A stretch of DNA of 64,000 nt, from positions 17,866-81,865 of the forward strand of contig CAYMII010000014.1 of the NCBI GenBank assembly GCA_964390565.1, in the 5' to 3' direction. How positions within the stretch are numbered: the first letter of the stretch is position 1; each line of letters starts with the position of its first letter. The notes beneath the pieces were generated by a model that was not told where the DNA came from, made no database searches, and was given only the letters and a program-made list of their open reading frames with translations. The translations under genes and the position numbers were made by a program. Positions 50,438 through 59,049 of the stretch are shown here, one piece after another. This DNA comes from UBA8529 sp964390565 (lineage in GTDB: Bacteria; Bacteroidota; Bacteroidia; Bacteroidales; Tenuifilaceae).

Positions 50438-51726
50438 TACTTAAACGAAAAACATTAACCTTTCTTTTTCTTGGTCTGTTGCCAATAATATCGCAATCGC
50501 AAAAGGTTATAACTCTTGCCGATTTGTATAAGGCGGTTGATGCCAATAATCCATTATCTAAAATAAATGGAGGAATCGATTCGGTTTACCAGCTGAAGAA
50601 AAAGAATTTGAAGGTAAACTATCTACCAAAACTGGATTTTTACGCAACATCAACTTGGCAATCGCAGGTTACAGGCCTTAATGTTAGTTTACCTGCACCA
50701 ATGAGCCTTGATTTGCCAAAAGCGGATAAAGATCAATACAAGGTAACCCTCGATGTCTCAGAAGTGATTTGGGATGGAGGAGCAACCAAGGCAAAATCGA
50801 TGCTTGAGGATTTTAACCAAACTCTCGAAAAGAATAGGGTTGATATTGAAGTATTAAATGTTAAGGATAGAATTACAAACCTTTACTTCAATCTTTTAAT
50901 CCTTAAAGTCACAGAAAGTCAGTTGAACTTAATGTGTTCTGAACTAGATAAGCGGATATTGGAAGTTGAATCGGGTGTAAAATCGGGTTACCTCACAAGT
51001 TCAACAATTGATGGGCTTCAAGCCGAAAAGTTAAAACTTTTGCAAAGCCTTGATGCCGTTCCTACACAGCGGAAATCGCTGATTTCATCAATAAAATCGT
51101 TAACTGGCGTTGAGTTCAGCGATAGCGTAAACTTTGTTACCCCAAATCCCGATGAACTTAATGATTTGAGTTGCAAACGACCCGAATTCGCTGGGTTTAG
51201 CTATCAGCAGCAGATTTTAAATGCATCGGCCGATTTAGTATCAAGAAAGAGATATCCTGTTTTAGCCGGCTTTGCAACAGCTGGTTACGGTAAACCAGGG
51301 TTGAATATGCTTAGCAACCAATGGGATAACTTTTTCCTTGTGGGAGCAAAGCTTTCGTGGAATATTTGGGATTGGAACACGGTAAGAAAAGAGAAACAGC
51401 AAATTAAGATTCAGGATAACATGGTTGATTACCGAAAGCAATCCTATGTTGATTCATATCAATCACAAATAGAGTCGATTAAACTTGAGATTGATAAACT
51501 TAAAAACCAACTGAATAAAGATCAAGAGATAGTTCAGTTGCTCCATCAGGTTACCGAACGAAGTGCTTCAGCGCTAAAGAATGGAACAATAACTTCATCA
51601 GCATACATAACTGATTTTAACTCCGAATCAAGGGCTAAACTTGAACTTGAACTTCGAAATATTAAGTTATCTCAACAAAAGGTAATGCTTTACAATGTTA
51701 GTGGAAACGAATTGATTAATAAATAA
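50434..51726 (+). CDS. TolC family outer-membrane efflux protein
   Basis: A 430-residue protein with a signal peptide (~1-23) and the long paired helices of the OEP family (ITLADLYKAVDANNPL, LKVNYLPKLDFYATSTWQS, VSEVIWDGGATKAKS-type, RKRYPVLAGFATAGYGKPGL, LSWNIWDWNTVRKEKQQIKIQ). It provides the outer-membrane exit duct for the ABC efflux complex encoded downstream. Confidence 0.92.
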   Translation: MILKRKTLTFLFLGLLPIISQSQKVITLADLYKAVDANNPLSKINGGIDSVYQLKKKNLKVNYLPKLDFYATSTWQSQVTGLNVSLPAPMSLDLPKADKDQYKVTLDVSEVIWDGGATKAKSMLEDFNQTLEKNRVDIEVLNVKDRITNLYFNLLILKVTESQLNLMCSELDKRILEVESGVKSGYLTSSTIDGLQAEKLKLLQSLDAVPTQRKSLISSIKSLTGVEFSDSVNFVTPNPDELNDLSCKRPEFAGFSYQQQILNASADLVSRKRYPVLAGFATAGYGKPGLNMLSNQWDNFFLVGAKLSWNIWDWNTVRKEKQQIKIQDNMVDYRKQSYVDSYQSQIESIKLEIDKLKNQLNKDQEIVQLLHQVTERSASALKNGTITSSAYITDFNSESRAKLELELRNIKLSQQKVMLYNVSGNELINK

Positions 51727-51735
51727 TTATAGTAT

Positions 51736-52644
51736 ATGAATAGGAATAGTTTTTACGCAATAATAGGTTTAACCCTTGTAGGGTTAATGTTTAGCTCGTG
51801 CAGTGGCAATGGCGATAAAGCTGATGCTTACGGCACATTCGAGACCGATGAGATAACTATTTCGGCTGAGGCTACAGGCAAACTGCTGAAATTCGGAATC
51901 GAGGAGGGTGATATGATTAAGAAAGACCAAGAGGTTGGTATTATCGATAGCGTTCAGCTTTACCTAAAGTTAAAGCAGTTGTCGAGCCAAGTTGATGCAG
52001 TTAGAGCGCGAATTCCTAATATCAATGCTCAATCTGATGTACAAGTTGAGCAGCTTAATGTGCTTCAAATTGAGTACGATAGGATTAAAAAGATGTTTGC
52101 TGATGGTGCTGCAACCCAAAAGCAGATTGATGATATCGAAGGCAGACTCAGCCTTGCTCGCAAGCAAAAAGATGCAATTGATGTTCAACGTTCATCAGTT
52201 ATGGCCGAAATACCCGTTATTAGTGCTCAAATTGAGCAAATTAAGGATCAACTGAGTAGATGCAAGGTTATCAACCCAACTGATGGAAAGGTGCTTGTAA
52301 CCTATGTAAATCAGTTCGAAAACGTGATGCAAGGTAAATCGCTTTATAAACTTGCAAATATGGACTATATGTATCTTAGAGCATACATTGCAGGGAATCA
52401 ACTTCATAGTTTTCAGCCAGGAAATAAAGTTATGGTATATATTGATAGTGAGAATGATAAACTTATTGAATTAGAGGGTACTATCACTTGGGTATCTTCA
52501 GAAGCAGAGTTTACGCCTAAAATCATTCAAACTCGCGAGGAGAGGGTTAAGCTCGTTTATCCTATCAAGATTAAAGTTAAAAATGATGGTAGTATCAGAA
52601 TTGGAATGCCTGCTGAAGTAAGGTTATCTAGCGTTGAAAAATAA
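51736..52644 (+). CDS. HlyD-type membrane fusion lipoprotein
   Basis: A 302-residue periplasmic adaptor. Lipobox FSSC gives an acylated Cys22. A biotinyl-lipoyl-like half (TISAEATGKLLKFGIEEGDMIKKDQEVGIID), a long coiled-coil hairpin (~75-165), the returning lipoyl half (SRCKVINPTDGKVLVTYVN) and a beta-barrel (LRAYIAGNQLHSFQPGNKVMVYID) follow. It joins the TolC protein to the ABC-2 permeases; equivalent to YbhG. Confidence 0.93.
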   Translation: MNRNSFYAIIGLTLVGLMFSSCSGNGDKADAYGTFETDEITISAEATGKLLKFGIEEGDMIKKDQEVGIIDSVQLYLKLKQLSSQVDAVRARIPNINAQSDVQVEQLNVLQIEYDRIKKMFADGAATQKQIDDIEGRLSLARKQKDAIDVQRSSVMAEIPVISAQIEQIKDQLSRCKVINPTDGKVLVTYVNQFENVMQGKSLYKLANMDYMYLRAYIAGNQLHSFQPGNKVMVYIDSENDKLIELEGTITWVSSEAEFTPKIIQTREERVKLVYPIKIKVKNDGSIRIGMPAEVRLSSVEK

Positions 52645-52720
52645 TTTCAACCCAATATTGGCTACGCCGATTTCCGTTTCGCTCCAATTCCATCATTCTA
52701 TAATTCCAAATAAAAAATAG

Positions 52721-53629
52721 ATGAAGCCCATTATTGTTGATAAATTAGAAAAAAGATACGATAAGGTTCAAGCCCTTAAAGGTGTTTCATTAGAGGTCGA
52801 AGATGGTGAACTCTTTGGGTTAATTGGTCCCGATGGTGCCGGTAAAACAAGCCTTATAAGGATTCTTGCCTCATTGCTAATTCCCGATTCAGGAAAGGCT
52901 ACATTGTTGGGTAACAATGTTGTGACCGATTATCAAGAGATAAGAAAAATTGTGGGCTACATGCCCGGTCGTTTCTCGCTATACTCTGATCTTACTGTAA
53001 AAGAGAATCTTGAGTTCTTTGCTGGAGTCTTCGGCTCAACAATTGAGGAGAACTACTATCTTATAAAGGATATTTACCATATGCTCGAACCCTTCAAGGA
53101 TAGGTTAGCTGGAAAGTTATCGGGCGGTATGAAGCAAAAGTTAGCGCTTTCGTGCGCATTGATTCACAAACCAGAGATTCTTCTATTAGATGAGCCTACA
53201 ACAGGAGTTGATGCAGTTTCGCGTAAGGAGTTTTGGGCCATGCTTAAAAACCTTAAAAAGGAGGGGATTACAATTTTTGTTTCAACTCCTTATATGGATG
53301 AGGCATCACTTTGCGATAGGATTGCCTTAATCGATAAGGGCGAGATTTTGGGTATTAATACCCCCGAGGGAATTATCAAATTTTTTCCACATCGATTGTT
53401 TAGCGTAACAGCTTCAAAAACATTTGATTTGCTAAACCTTATTCGTACGCTTCCAATTTGTCAAGGTGCATTTATTTTTGGACAGGAGATACACGTAACT
53501 ACAAGTGATAGCGCTTTGACTTCTGAATCTCTTTCAAAGATTCTATTTGATTCTGGCTTTAGTGATGTTGATGTTAAGCAGATAGAGCCTACCGTTGAAG
53601 ATTGTTTTATGCAACTAATGGGTAAGTAA
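52721..53629 (+). CDS. ABC transporter ATPase 1 (YbhF-type), non-canonical H-loop
   Basis: A 302-residue ATPase: Walker A GPDGAGKT (36-43), signature LSGGMKQK (~133-140), Walker B ILLLDEPTTGVD. The H-loop His is replaced: VSTPYMDEA reads Pro190 where TH is usual. A C-terminal extension of ~80 residues follows. Its partner, encoded next with a 1-base overlap, has the opposite defect, so the pair should form one competent and one degenerate ATP site. Confidence 0.93.
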   Translation: MKPIIVDKLEKRYDKVQALKGVSLEVEDGELFGLIGPDGAGKTSLIRILASLLIPDSGKATLLGNNVVTDYQEIRKIVGYMPGRFSLYSDLTVKENLEFFAGVFGSTIEENYYLIKDIYHMLEPFKDRLAGKLSGGMKQKLALSCALIHKPEILLLDEPTTGVDAVSRKEFWAMLKNLKKEGITIFVSTPYMDEASLCDRIALIDKGEILGINTPEGIIKFFPHRLFSVTASKTFDLLNLIRTLPICQGAFIFGQEIHVTTSDSALTSESLSKILFDSGFSDVDVKQIEPTVEDCFMQLMGK

Positions 53630-54384
53630 TGATGGAAACGAATACTAGGGAAACAATTATAGAGGTTGAAAATCTCGTTAAAAAGTTCGGCAACTTTGTT
53701 GCCAACGATAACCTAACCTTTAAAGTTTATAAAGGTGAGATTTTTGGTTTCCTTGGAGCAAATGGAGCGGGAAAAACTACTGCGATTAGAATTCTTAGCG
53801 GATTACTCGAACCAACATCAGGTAAAATAAGCGTTGCAGGGTTTAATGCCTATACTCAGCGCGATTTGATTAAGGCGAACATTGGCTATATGAGCCAAAA
53901 GTTCTCGTTGTATGATGATTTAACTGTTAAGGAGAATATTCGTTTTTTTGGTGGTATTTATGGCTTAAACCGAAAAACCCTAAAACTTCGTATTGATGAG
54001 TTGCTAAGCGATCTAAAAATGGAGGAGTTTAAGGATGAGCTTATATCGTCGCTTCCATTAGGATGGAAGCAACGTTTATCGTTCTCAATTGCTATGATTC
54101 ATAAACCTGTTATAGTATTTCTTGATGAACCTACCGGAGGTGTCGATCCTGTTACGCGTCGAAGTTTTTGGGAGATGATTCATGATGCCTCTAATCAAGG
54201 AATCACGGTGTTTGTAACGACTCACTATATGGATGAAGCCGAATATTGCGATAGGGTTACAATCATGGTTGATGGTCGGATTGAGGCTCTCGATACTCCT
54301 ACTAATATGAAGCAAAGCTTCAATGCCAATAGCATGGATGAGGTATTTGTTATGTTAGCCCGTAAGGCTAAAACCGTTGCTTAA
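53629..54384 (+). CDS. ABC transporter ATPase 2 (YbhF-type), degenerate signature
   Basis: A 251-residue ATPase: Walker A GANGAGKT (43-50), Walker B VIVFLDEPTGGVD, and a normal H-loop TTHYMDEA (His199). The signature motif is LPLGW (142-146) instead of LSGGQ. In E. coli YbhF the two ATPase halves are fused; here they are two genes joined by a TAATG overlap. Confidence 0.93.
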   Translation: MMETNTRETIIEVENLVKKFGNFVANDNLTFKVYKGEIFGFLGANGAGKTTAIRILSGLLEPTSGKISVAGFNAYTQRDLIKANIGYMSQKFSLYDDLTVKENIRFFGGIYGLNRKTLKLRIDELLSDLKMEEFKDELISSLPLGWKQRLSFSIAMIHKPVIVFLDEPTGGVDPVTRRSFWEMIHDASNQGITVFVTTHYMDEAEYCDRVTIMVDGRIEALDTPTNMKQSFNANSMDEVFVMLARKAKTVA

Positions 54385-54397
54385 CAAATTAAAGTTT

Positions 54398-55519
54398 ATG
54401 TCGAATAAGAAACCAAATAAGTTCTGGGGATTTACCCTTAAAGAGTTTAGGCATATTTTTAGGGATAGGCGTACCCTTCTTATTATCTTCGGTATGCCAA
54501 TAGCTGAATTGCTGATATTTGGCTATGTTATCACCAATGAGATTAAGGATACAAACATTGCCATCTACGATAAATCGGGCGATTATCTTTCCCAGAAGTT
54601 AACATCAAAGTTAGGTTCTTCAGGTTATTTTATCCCAAGCACCTTCATCTATTCCGAAAACGAAATTGAACCTGCATTACGTTCAGGTAAAGCAAGTTTG
54701 GTCGTTGTTTATGAAAAAGATTTTGCAAAACGATTTCAAAAGGAGGGGAATGCTGCAATACATGTTATTACTGATGCCTCTGAACCAAACACTGCAAGTC
54801 TTTTAGCCAATTATGCATGGTCGATTATTAACAGTTTTGCAGCTGAAAATGGCGTTAAGGATAAATCATTAACGCCAATCGATATTAGGGTTAGAATGCT
54901 TTATAATCCCGATCTGAAATCGGTATTTATGTTTGTTCCCGGTACAATGGCGTTAATTCTTATGCTTCTAACTGCAATGATGACTGCCATTTCCATTGCT
55001 CGTGAAAAGGAGTTAGGAACTATGGAGATCTTGTTGGTTTCACCCTTAAAGCCATCGCATATTGTTATTGGTAAGGTACTTCCTTATGTTGGATTAGCAT
55101 TCACTAATGCGTTGGTAATTCTCTTTTTAGGCTACACCGTTTTTGGTTTACCAATCAAAGGTAGCCTCGCTTTATTACTGCTCGTTTGCTTCTTTTTTAT
55201 TCTACTTGCCTTATCATTAGGTATAATGATTTCTACTGTTAGTAAAACTCAGCAAGTAGCCATGTTCTTCTCAATGATTGGGTTGATGCTGCCAACAATG
55301 CTTCTATCAGGGTTTATTTACCCTGTTGAGAATATGCCTGTAATTCTTCAGTGGCTAAGCTCAATAATGCCTCCAAGGTGGTTTATTTCAGCAATAAAGA
55401 CCATTATGATTAAAGGTGAGGGTATAGCCTATGTATGGAAAGAGATGCTAATCATGATTGGAATGATTGTTTTCTTTTTAACATTGAGTATCAAGAAGTT
55501 TAAAGTTCGCTTAAGTTAA
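54398..55519 (+). CDS. ABC-2 type permease (YbhS/YbhR-like), first
   Basis: 373 residues from the ATG at 54398; an in-frame TTG at 54377 overlaps the previous gene and is less likely. One N-terminal helix, a large extracytoplasmic loop (~60-180), then about five helices (FVPGTMALILMLLTAMMTAISIAREKELGTMEILLVSPL, NALVILFLGYTVFGLPI, MFFSMIGLMLPTMLLSGFIYPVENMP). Inner-membrane part of the exporter. Confidence 0.93.
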   Translation: MSNKKPNKFWGFTLKEFRHIFRDRRTLLIIFGMPIAELLIFGYVITNEIKDTNIAIYDKSGDYLSQKLTSKLGSSGYFIPSTFIYSENEIEPALRSGKASLVVVYEKDFAKRFQKEGNAAIHVITDASEPNTASLLANYAWSIINSFAAENGVKDKSLTPIDIRVRMLYNPDLKSVFMFVPGTMALILMLLTAMMTAISIAREKELGTMEILLVSPLKPSHIVIGKVLPYVGLAFTNALVILFLGYTVFGLPIKGSLALLLLVCFFFILLALSLGIMISTVSKTQQVAMFFSMIGLMLPTMLLSGFIYPVENMPVILQWLSSIMPPRWFISAIKTIMIKGEGIAYVWKEMLIMIGMIVFFLTLSIKKFKVRLS

Positions 55520-55523
55520 CGTT

Positions 55524-56639
55524 ATGAGATCAATACTATTTTTAATACAGAAAGAGTTTCTGCAGATATTTAGGAACAAAACGATGCTTCCTATTATCTT
55601 CATGCTTCCCATTGTTCAGCTACTTGTGCTTGCAAACGCAGCAACTAATGAACTTAAAAACATCAATTTATCTGTTGTTGATTACGATAATACCCAAATA
55701 TCACGCGAACTAATTAGTCATTTCGATGCATCACCTTTTTACACTATAATCCCTACTGCTCAATCGGTTGATAAAGCTCTTGAATTGGTTCATTCCGATA
55801 AATCGGATATAGTTTTGGTTATACCCAAAGGATTTCGAAAGGATATCGATAACGCATCAACACCTAACGTTCAATTATTAGTAAACTCAATAAATGGCAT
55901 GGGTGCAAGCATTGCCAATGCATATACTTCGTCAATTCTGATTAATTTTGTGAAAAATATTTCCATAAATAAGATAAATTCAAGCATCACCTTACCTCCA
56001 ACCATCTCAACACAAACAAGTTATTGGTATAACCCTGAATTGGTGTATTCGCATTTCATGGTTCCTGGTATTCTTGTAATTCTTGTTACAATTATAGGGA
56101 TGTTTTTAACTGCATTAAATCTCGTTAGAGAAAAAGAAATTGGTACAATTGAGCAAATCAACGTAACGCCAATAAAAAAGTACCAATTCATTGTTGGTAA
56201 ACTAGTTCCGTTTTGGATTATTGCCATGTTTGAGCTAGGGTTTGGCTTAATCGTTGGAAAACTTTTGTTTGACATACCAATCAATGGTAGTTTGCTGCTG
56301 CTATTCAGCTTTGCAGGTGTTTTTCTAGTATCGGCTCTTGGTGGTGGGTTATTGATATCATCGAGTTCTTCTTCTCAGCAACAGGTAATGTTTGTGGCAT
56401 TCTTCTTTATGATTGTTTTTGTGCTAATGAGCGGGATTTTTACATCAGCCGAGAGTATGCCAAAATGGGCACAACTCTTTAACCGCATTAACCCTTTATA
56501 CTACTTCATGAAAGTAAATCGGATGGTACTAATTAAAGGTGCAAACTTCAGCGATATTAGGGAGAGTTTTATATCAGTAACAATTCTTGCTGTAATAATG
56601 CTTTCGTTGGCAATTAATCGTTATCGAAAAACATCGTAG
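55524..56639 (+). CDS. ABC-2 type permease (YbhS/YbhR-like), second
   Basis: A 371-residue paralogue of the previous product with the same plan: N-terminal helix (FRNKTMLPIIFMLPIVQLLVLA), periplasmic loop, then YSHFMVPGILVILVTIIGMFLTALNLVREKEIGTIEQINVTPI and a SGIFTSAESMPKWAQLFNRINPLYYF end. It should pair with the first permease. Last gene of the operon; no clear terminator follows in 56640-56865. Confidence 0.93.
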   Translation: MRSILFLIQKEFLQIFRNKTMLPIIFMLPIVQLLVLANAATNELKNINLSVVDYDNTQISRELISHFDASPFYTIIPTAQSVDKALELVHSDKSDIVLVIPKGFRKDIDNASTPNVQLLVNSINGMGASIANAYTSSILINFVKNISINKINSSITLPPTISTQTSYWYNPELVYSHFMVPGILVILVTIIGMFLTALNLVREKEIGTIEQINVTPIKKYQFIVGKLVPFWIIAMFELGFGLIVGKLLFDIPINGSLLLLFSFAGVFLVSALGGGLLISSSSSSQQQVMFVAFFFMIVFVLMSGIFTSAESMPKWAQLFNRINPLYYFMKVNRMVLIKGANFSDIRESFISVTILAVIMLSLAINRYRKTS

Positions 56640-56865
56640 CAAAATATAAAAGACTTGCATAACAAATCATTGATTGAGAGGTGGTTTTGATGGATATGGT
56701 TTTCTGAGCCATTAATATTTTATAAAACCCAATGAAATAATAATCACTTTTGGTAAGTTTACCGTATAATTGGTGTTCGAAAAATTGTTTATATTTTTTG
56801 AACCGATTAGATTTGTTTTTCGTTTAAATTACAGCAACATATAGTAGCTATCATTATTGTAAAGT

Positions 56866-59031
56866 ATGGGAAAACCTCTCAGAAAGTCAAATTTTCCTTA
56901 TCTAAAAGGTATTTATTTACTTTTTATTTCTCTTTTTTTATTACTCATTTTTTCAAATAATGTCTATTCACAGAAAGGCTTAAGTTGCTTCGTTAAGCTA
57001 ATTATTAGGAAGGGTGATGCAGAAGGTGCTAAAATTGTTCTTACAAAGAATGGTAAAGTATTTCAGGAGATTAAAGCTAAAAAAGGAAGCAATTTTGAGG
57101 TGATTCTTGAATATGGAAACGTGTTTGTTATGTCATTCGAAAAGAATGGGTATGTCGCAAAAAAAATCGAAATAAACACCAATGTTCCTGATACTTACCC
57201 TAAAGATGTTGAGAATATCAAAGATTTTGATGTTGAAATTTTTCCTCAGAAAGATGGTGTAAACGTTATGGTTTACAATAATCCTGTTGGAAAAATTAAA
57301 TATGATGAGGCTGCTGGCGATTTTGGCTACGATACCGATTATTCTGCAACAATTAAGAGCCAAATTGATAAGGTGGATAAGGATATGGCTCAAAAGGAGA
57401 AAGAGCAAGAAAAGGCAGAGAAACAAAAAATAGATGATGAAAAAAAACAAGCCCTCTTAGCCGAGGCCAATTTGCGCAAAGCTGAAATTGAGCAAAAGAA
57501 AAAGGAAGAGGAAGAGAAAAAACAAAAGGAGATTGCTCAGCAAAAAGCCTTAGCCGAAGCAAAATTAGCTGAAGAAGTTAAAAAGAAAGAAGAGCAAAAG
57601 AGGAAAGAGCTAGAACTTAAGCAAAAAGCCGATGAGGAAGTTAAGAAAAAAATCGAGGCAGAAGCAAAGTTGAAGGAAGAAGTTCGTCTTAAAGAGGAGG
57701 CTCGATTAAAAGAGGAGAATGAAAAAAGAATACTTGCTGAACAAGAAAAGAAGAAACAGGACGATGAGCGAAAGCGTCTTGAGCAAGAAAAACTTAAAAA
57801 AGAGATAGAGGATAGACTCGCTGCTGAAGCTAAATTGAAAGAAGAGACTAAGAAGAAGGAAGAAGAGGCTAAAAAGAAAGCCATAGAAGAAGCTCGATTA
57901 AAAGCTGAAGCAGAAGCTAAACAAAAAGAAGAACAGCAAAAGAAAGAGTTAGAACTTCGTAAAAAGGCCGAAGAGGACGCCCGTTTAAAAGCTGAACAAG
58001 AGGCTAAACTTGCCGCAGAAAAGAAAAAGGCTGAAGAGGAGCGTATTCAGGCTGAAAATTTGAAGATGAAGCAAGAGCAAGAGGCCAAGCAAAAATTAGA
58101 AGAGGAGCAAAAGCGCATTGAGCAAGAGAAACAAAAGAAGGAAATTGAGGAACGATTGTCTGTAGAGGCAAAGCTAAAAGAGGAAGCAAAACAACGCGAA
58201 ATAGAACAAAGGAAAAAAGCCGAAGAGGATGCTCGTTTAAAAACAGAAGCTGAAACTAAGCAAAAGCTTGAAGAGCAAAATAAAGCCGAAGAGTTAAGGA
58301 AGAAGACAGAGGAAGAAACTCGTTTAAAAGCTGAACTAGAAGCAAAATTAGTTGCCGAGAAGAAACAGCAGGAAGAGGAACGAATAAAGGCCGAAAACGA
58401 GAAAATTCAAAAGGAAAGGGAAGAGAAACTTCGAATTGAACAAGAGAATAATATTAAAGAGCAAGAACGCCTTAAGAAAGAGGCAGAGGAGCGTTTATTG
58501 GCCGAACAAAAGCAAAAAGAAGAAAACCAGCGTAAGCTTAACGAGGAGCGTAAACAAGCCGAGGAGTTAGCAAAGTTAAAATCTGAAGAGGAAGCAAAGA
58601 AGATTGCTGAGCAGCAAAGACTTGAACAGGAACGTTTAGCAAAAGAATCCGAAGATCTTAAGATTGCTGAAGAAAAGCGTTTAAAAGAGAAAGAGGAAGC
58701 TGACAAGAAAGAACGTGAGCGACTCCAGAAAGAGGATGATGAGCGCAAAATGAAGCTTATTGCTGAAAAGATAGAAAGGGATAAGAAGTATCAAGAGGCT
58801 AAAGAGGAGGTTGTAAAAGTTATTCCAGCTGAAGAGATCGCTAAAAGATATTCAAATGAGCGTTCAGATGAGGTAACTAAACTTAAAAGGCTCACCATAA
58901 CTCGTACCGTTTTTAATCGAAAAAACGTGCTAACGTTTTACACTAAAGTTGAGCATAAGTATGGCGGTGTTTACTACTTTAAGGATGCTTTTGATATCTC
59001 AGAATGGCAGTATAAGAACGATACAAAGTAA
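56866..59031 (+). CDS. Exported or anchored K/E-rich coiled-coil protein
   Basis: A 721-residue protein in three parts. Residues ~14-36 form a signal or anchor helix (GIYLLFISLFLLLIFSNN); ~40-130 form a small beta domain like a carboxypeptidase regulatory domain (GAKIVLTKNGKVFQEIKAKKGSNFEV, FEKNGYVAKKIEINTN); ~165-640 is an uninterrupted helix of Lys, Glu, Ala, Gln and Arg with internal repeats (RKKAEEDARLK recurs after 84 residues, RKKTEEETRLK 29 further on); the end is a folded ~65-residue domain (KRLTITRTVFNRKNVLTFYTKVEHKYGGVYYF). It resembles TolA in its charged helix only. Function unknown; a periplasm-spanning strut is a guess. Confidence 0.85.
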   Translation: MGKPLRKSNFPYLKGIYLLFISLFLLLIFSNNVYSQKGLSCFVKLIIRKGDAEGAKIVLTKNGKVFQEIKAKKGSNFEVILEYGNVFVMSFEKNGYVAKKIEINTNVPDTYPKDVENIKDFDVEIFPQKDGVNVMVYNNPVGKIKYDEAAGDFGYDTDYSATIKSQIDKVDKDMAQKEKEQEKAEKQKIDDEKKQALLAEANLRKAEIEQKKKEEEEKKQKEIAQQKALAEAKLAEEVKKKEEQKRKELELKQKADEEVKKKIEAEAKLKEEVRLKEEARLKEENEKRILAEQEKKKQDDERKRLEQEKLKKEIEDRLAAEAKLKEETKKKEEEAKKKAIEEARLKAEAEAKQKEEQQKKELELRKKAEEDARLKAEQEAKLAAEKKKAEEERIQAENLKMKQEQEAKQKLEEEQKRIEQEKQKKEIEERLSVEAKLKEEAKQREIEQRKKAEEDARLKTEAETKQKLEEQNKAEELRKKTEEETRLKAELEAKLVAEKKQQEEERIKAENEKIQKEREEKLRIEQENNIKEQERLKKEAEERLLAEQKQKEENQRKLNEERKQAEELAKLKSEEEAKKIAEQQRLEQERLAKESEDLKIAEEKRLKEKEEADKKERERLQKEDDERKMKLIAEKIERDKKYQEAKEEVVKVIPAEEIAKRYSNERSDEVTKLKRLTITRTVFNRKNVLTFYTKVEHKYGGVYYFKDAFDISEWQYKNDTK

Positions 59032-59049
59032 TTTCTCCTTTAATTTATT

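Noticed and set aside
57133..58748. Several minus-strand frames rich in Ser, Phe and Leu
   Set aside because: They are antisense shadows of the AAA/GAA/GAG-rich coding of the K/E coiled-coil protein.
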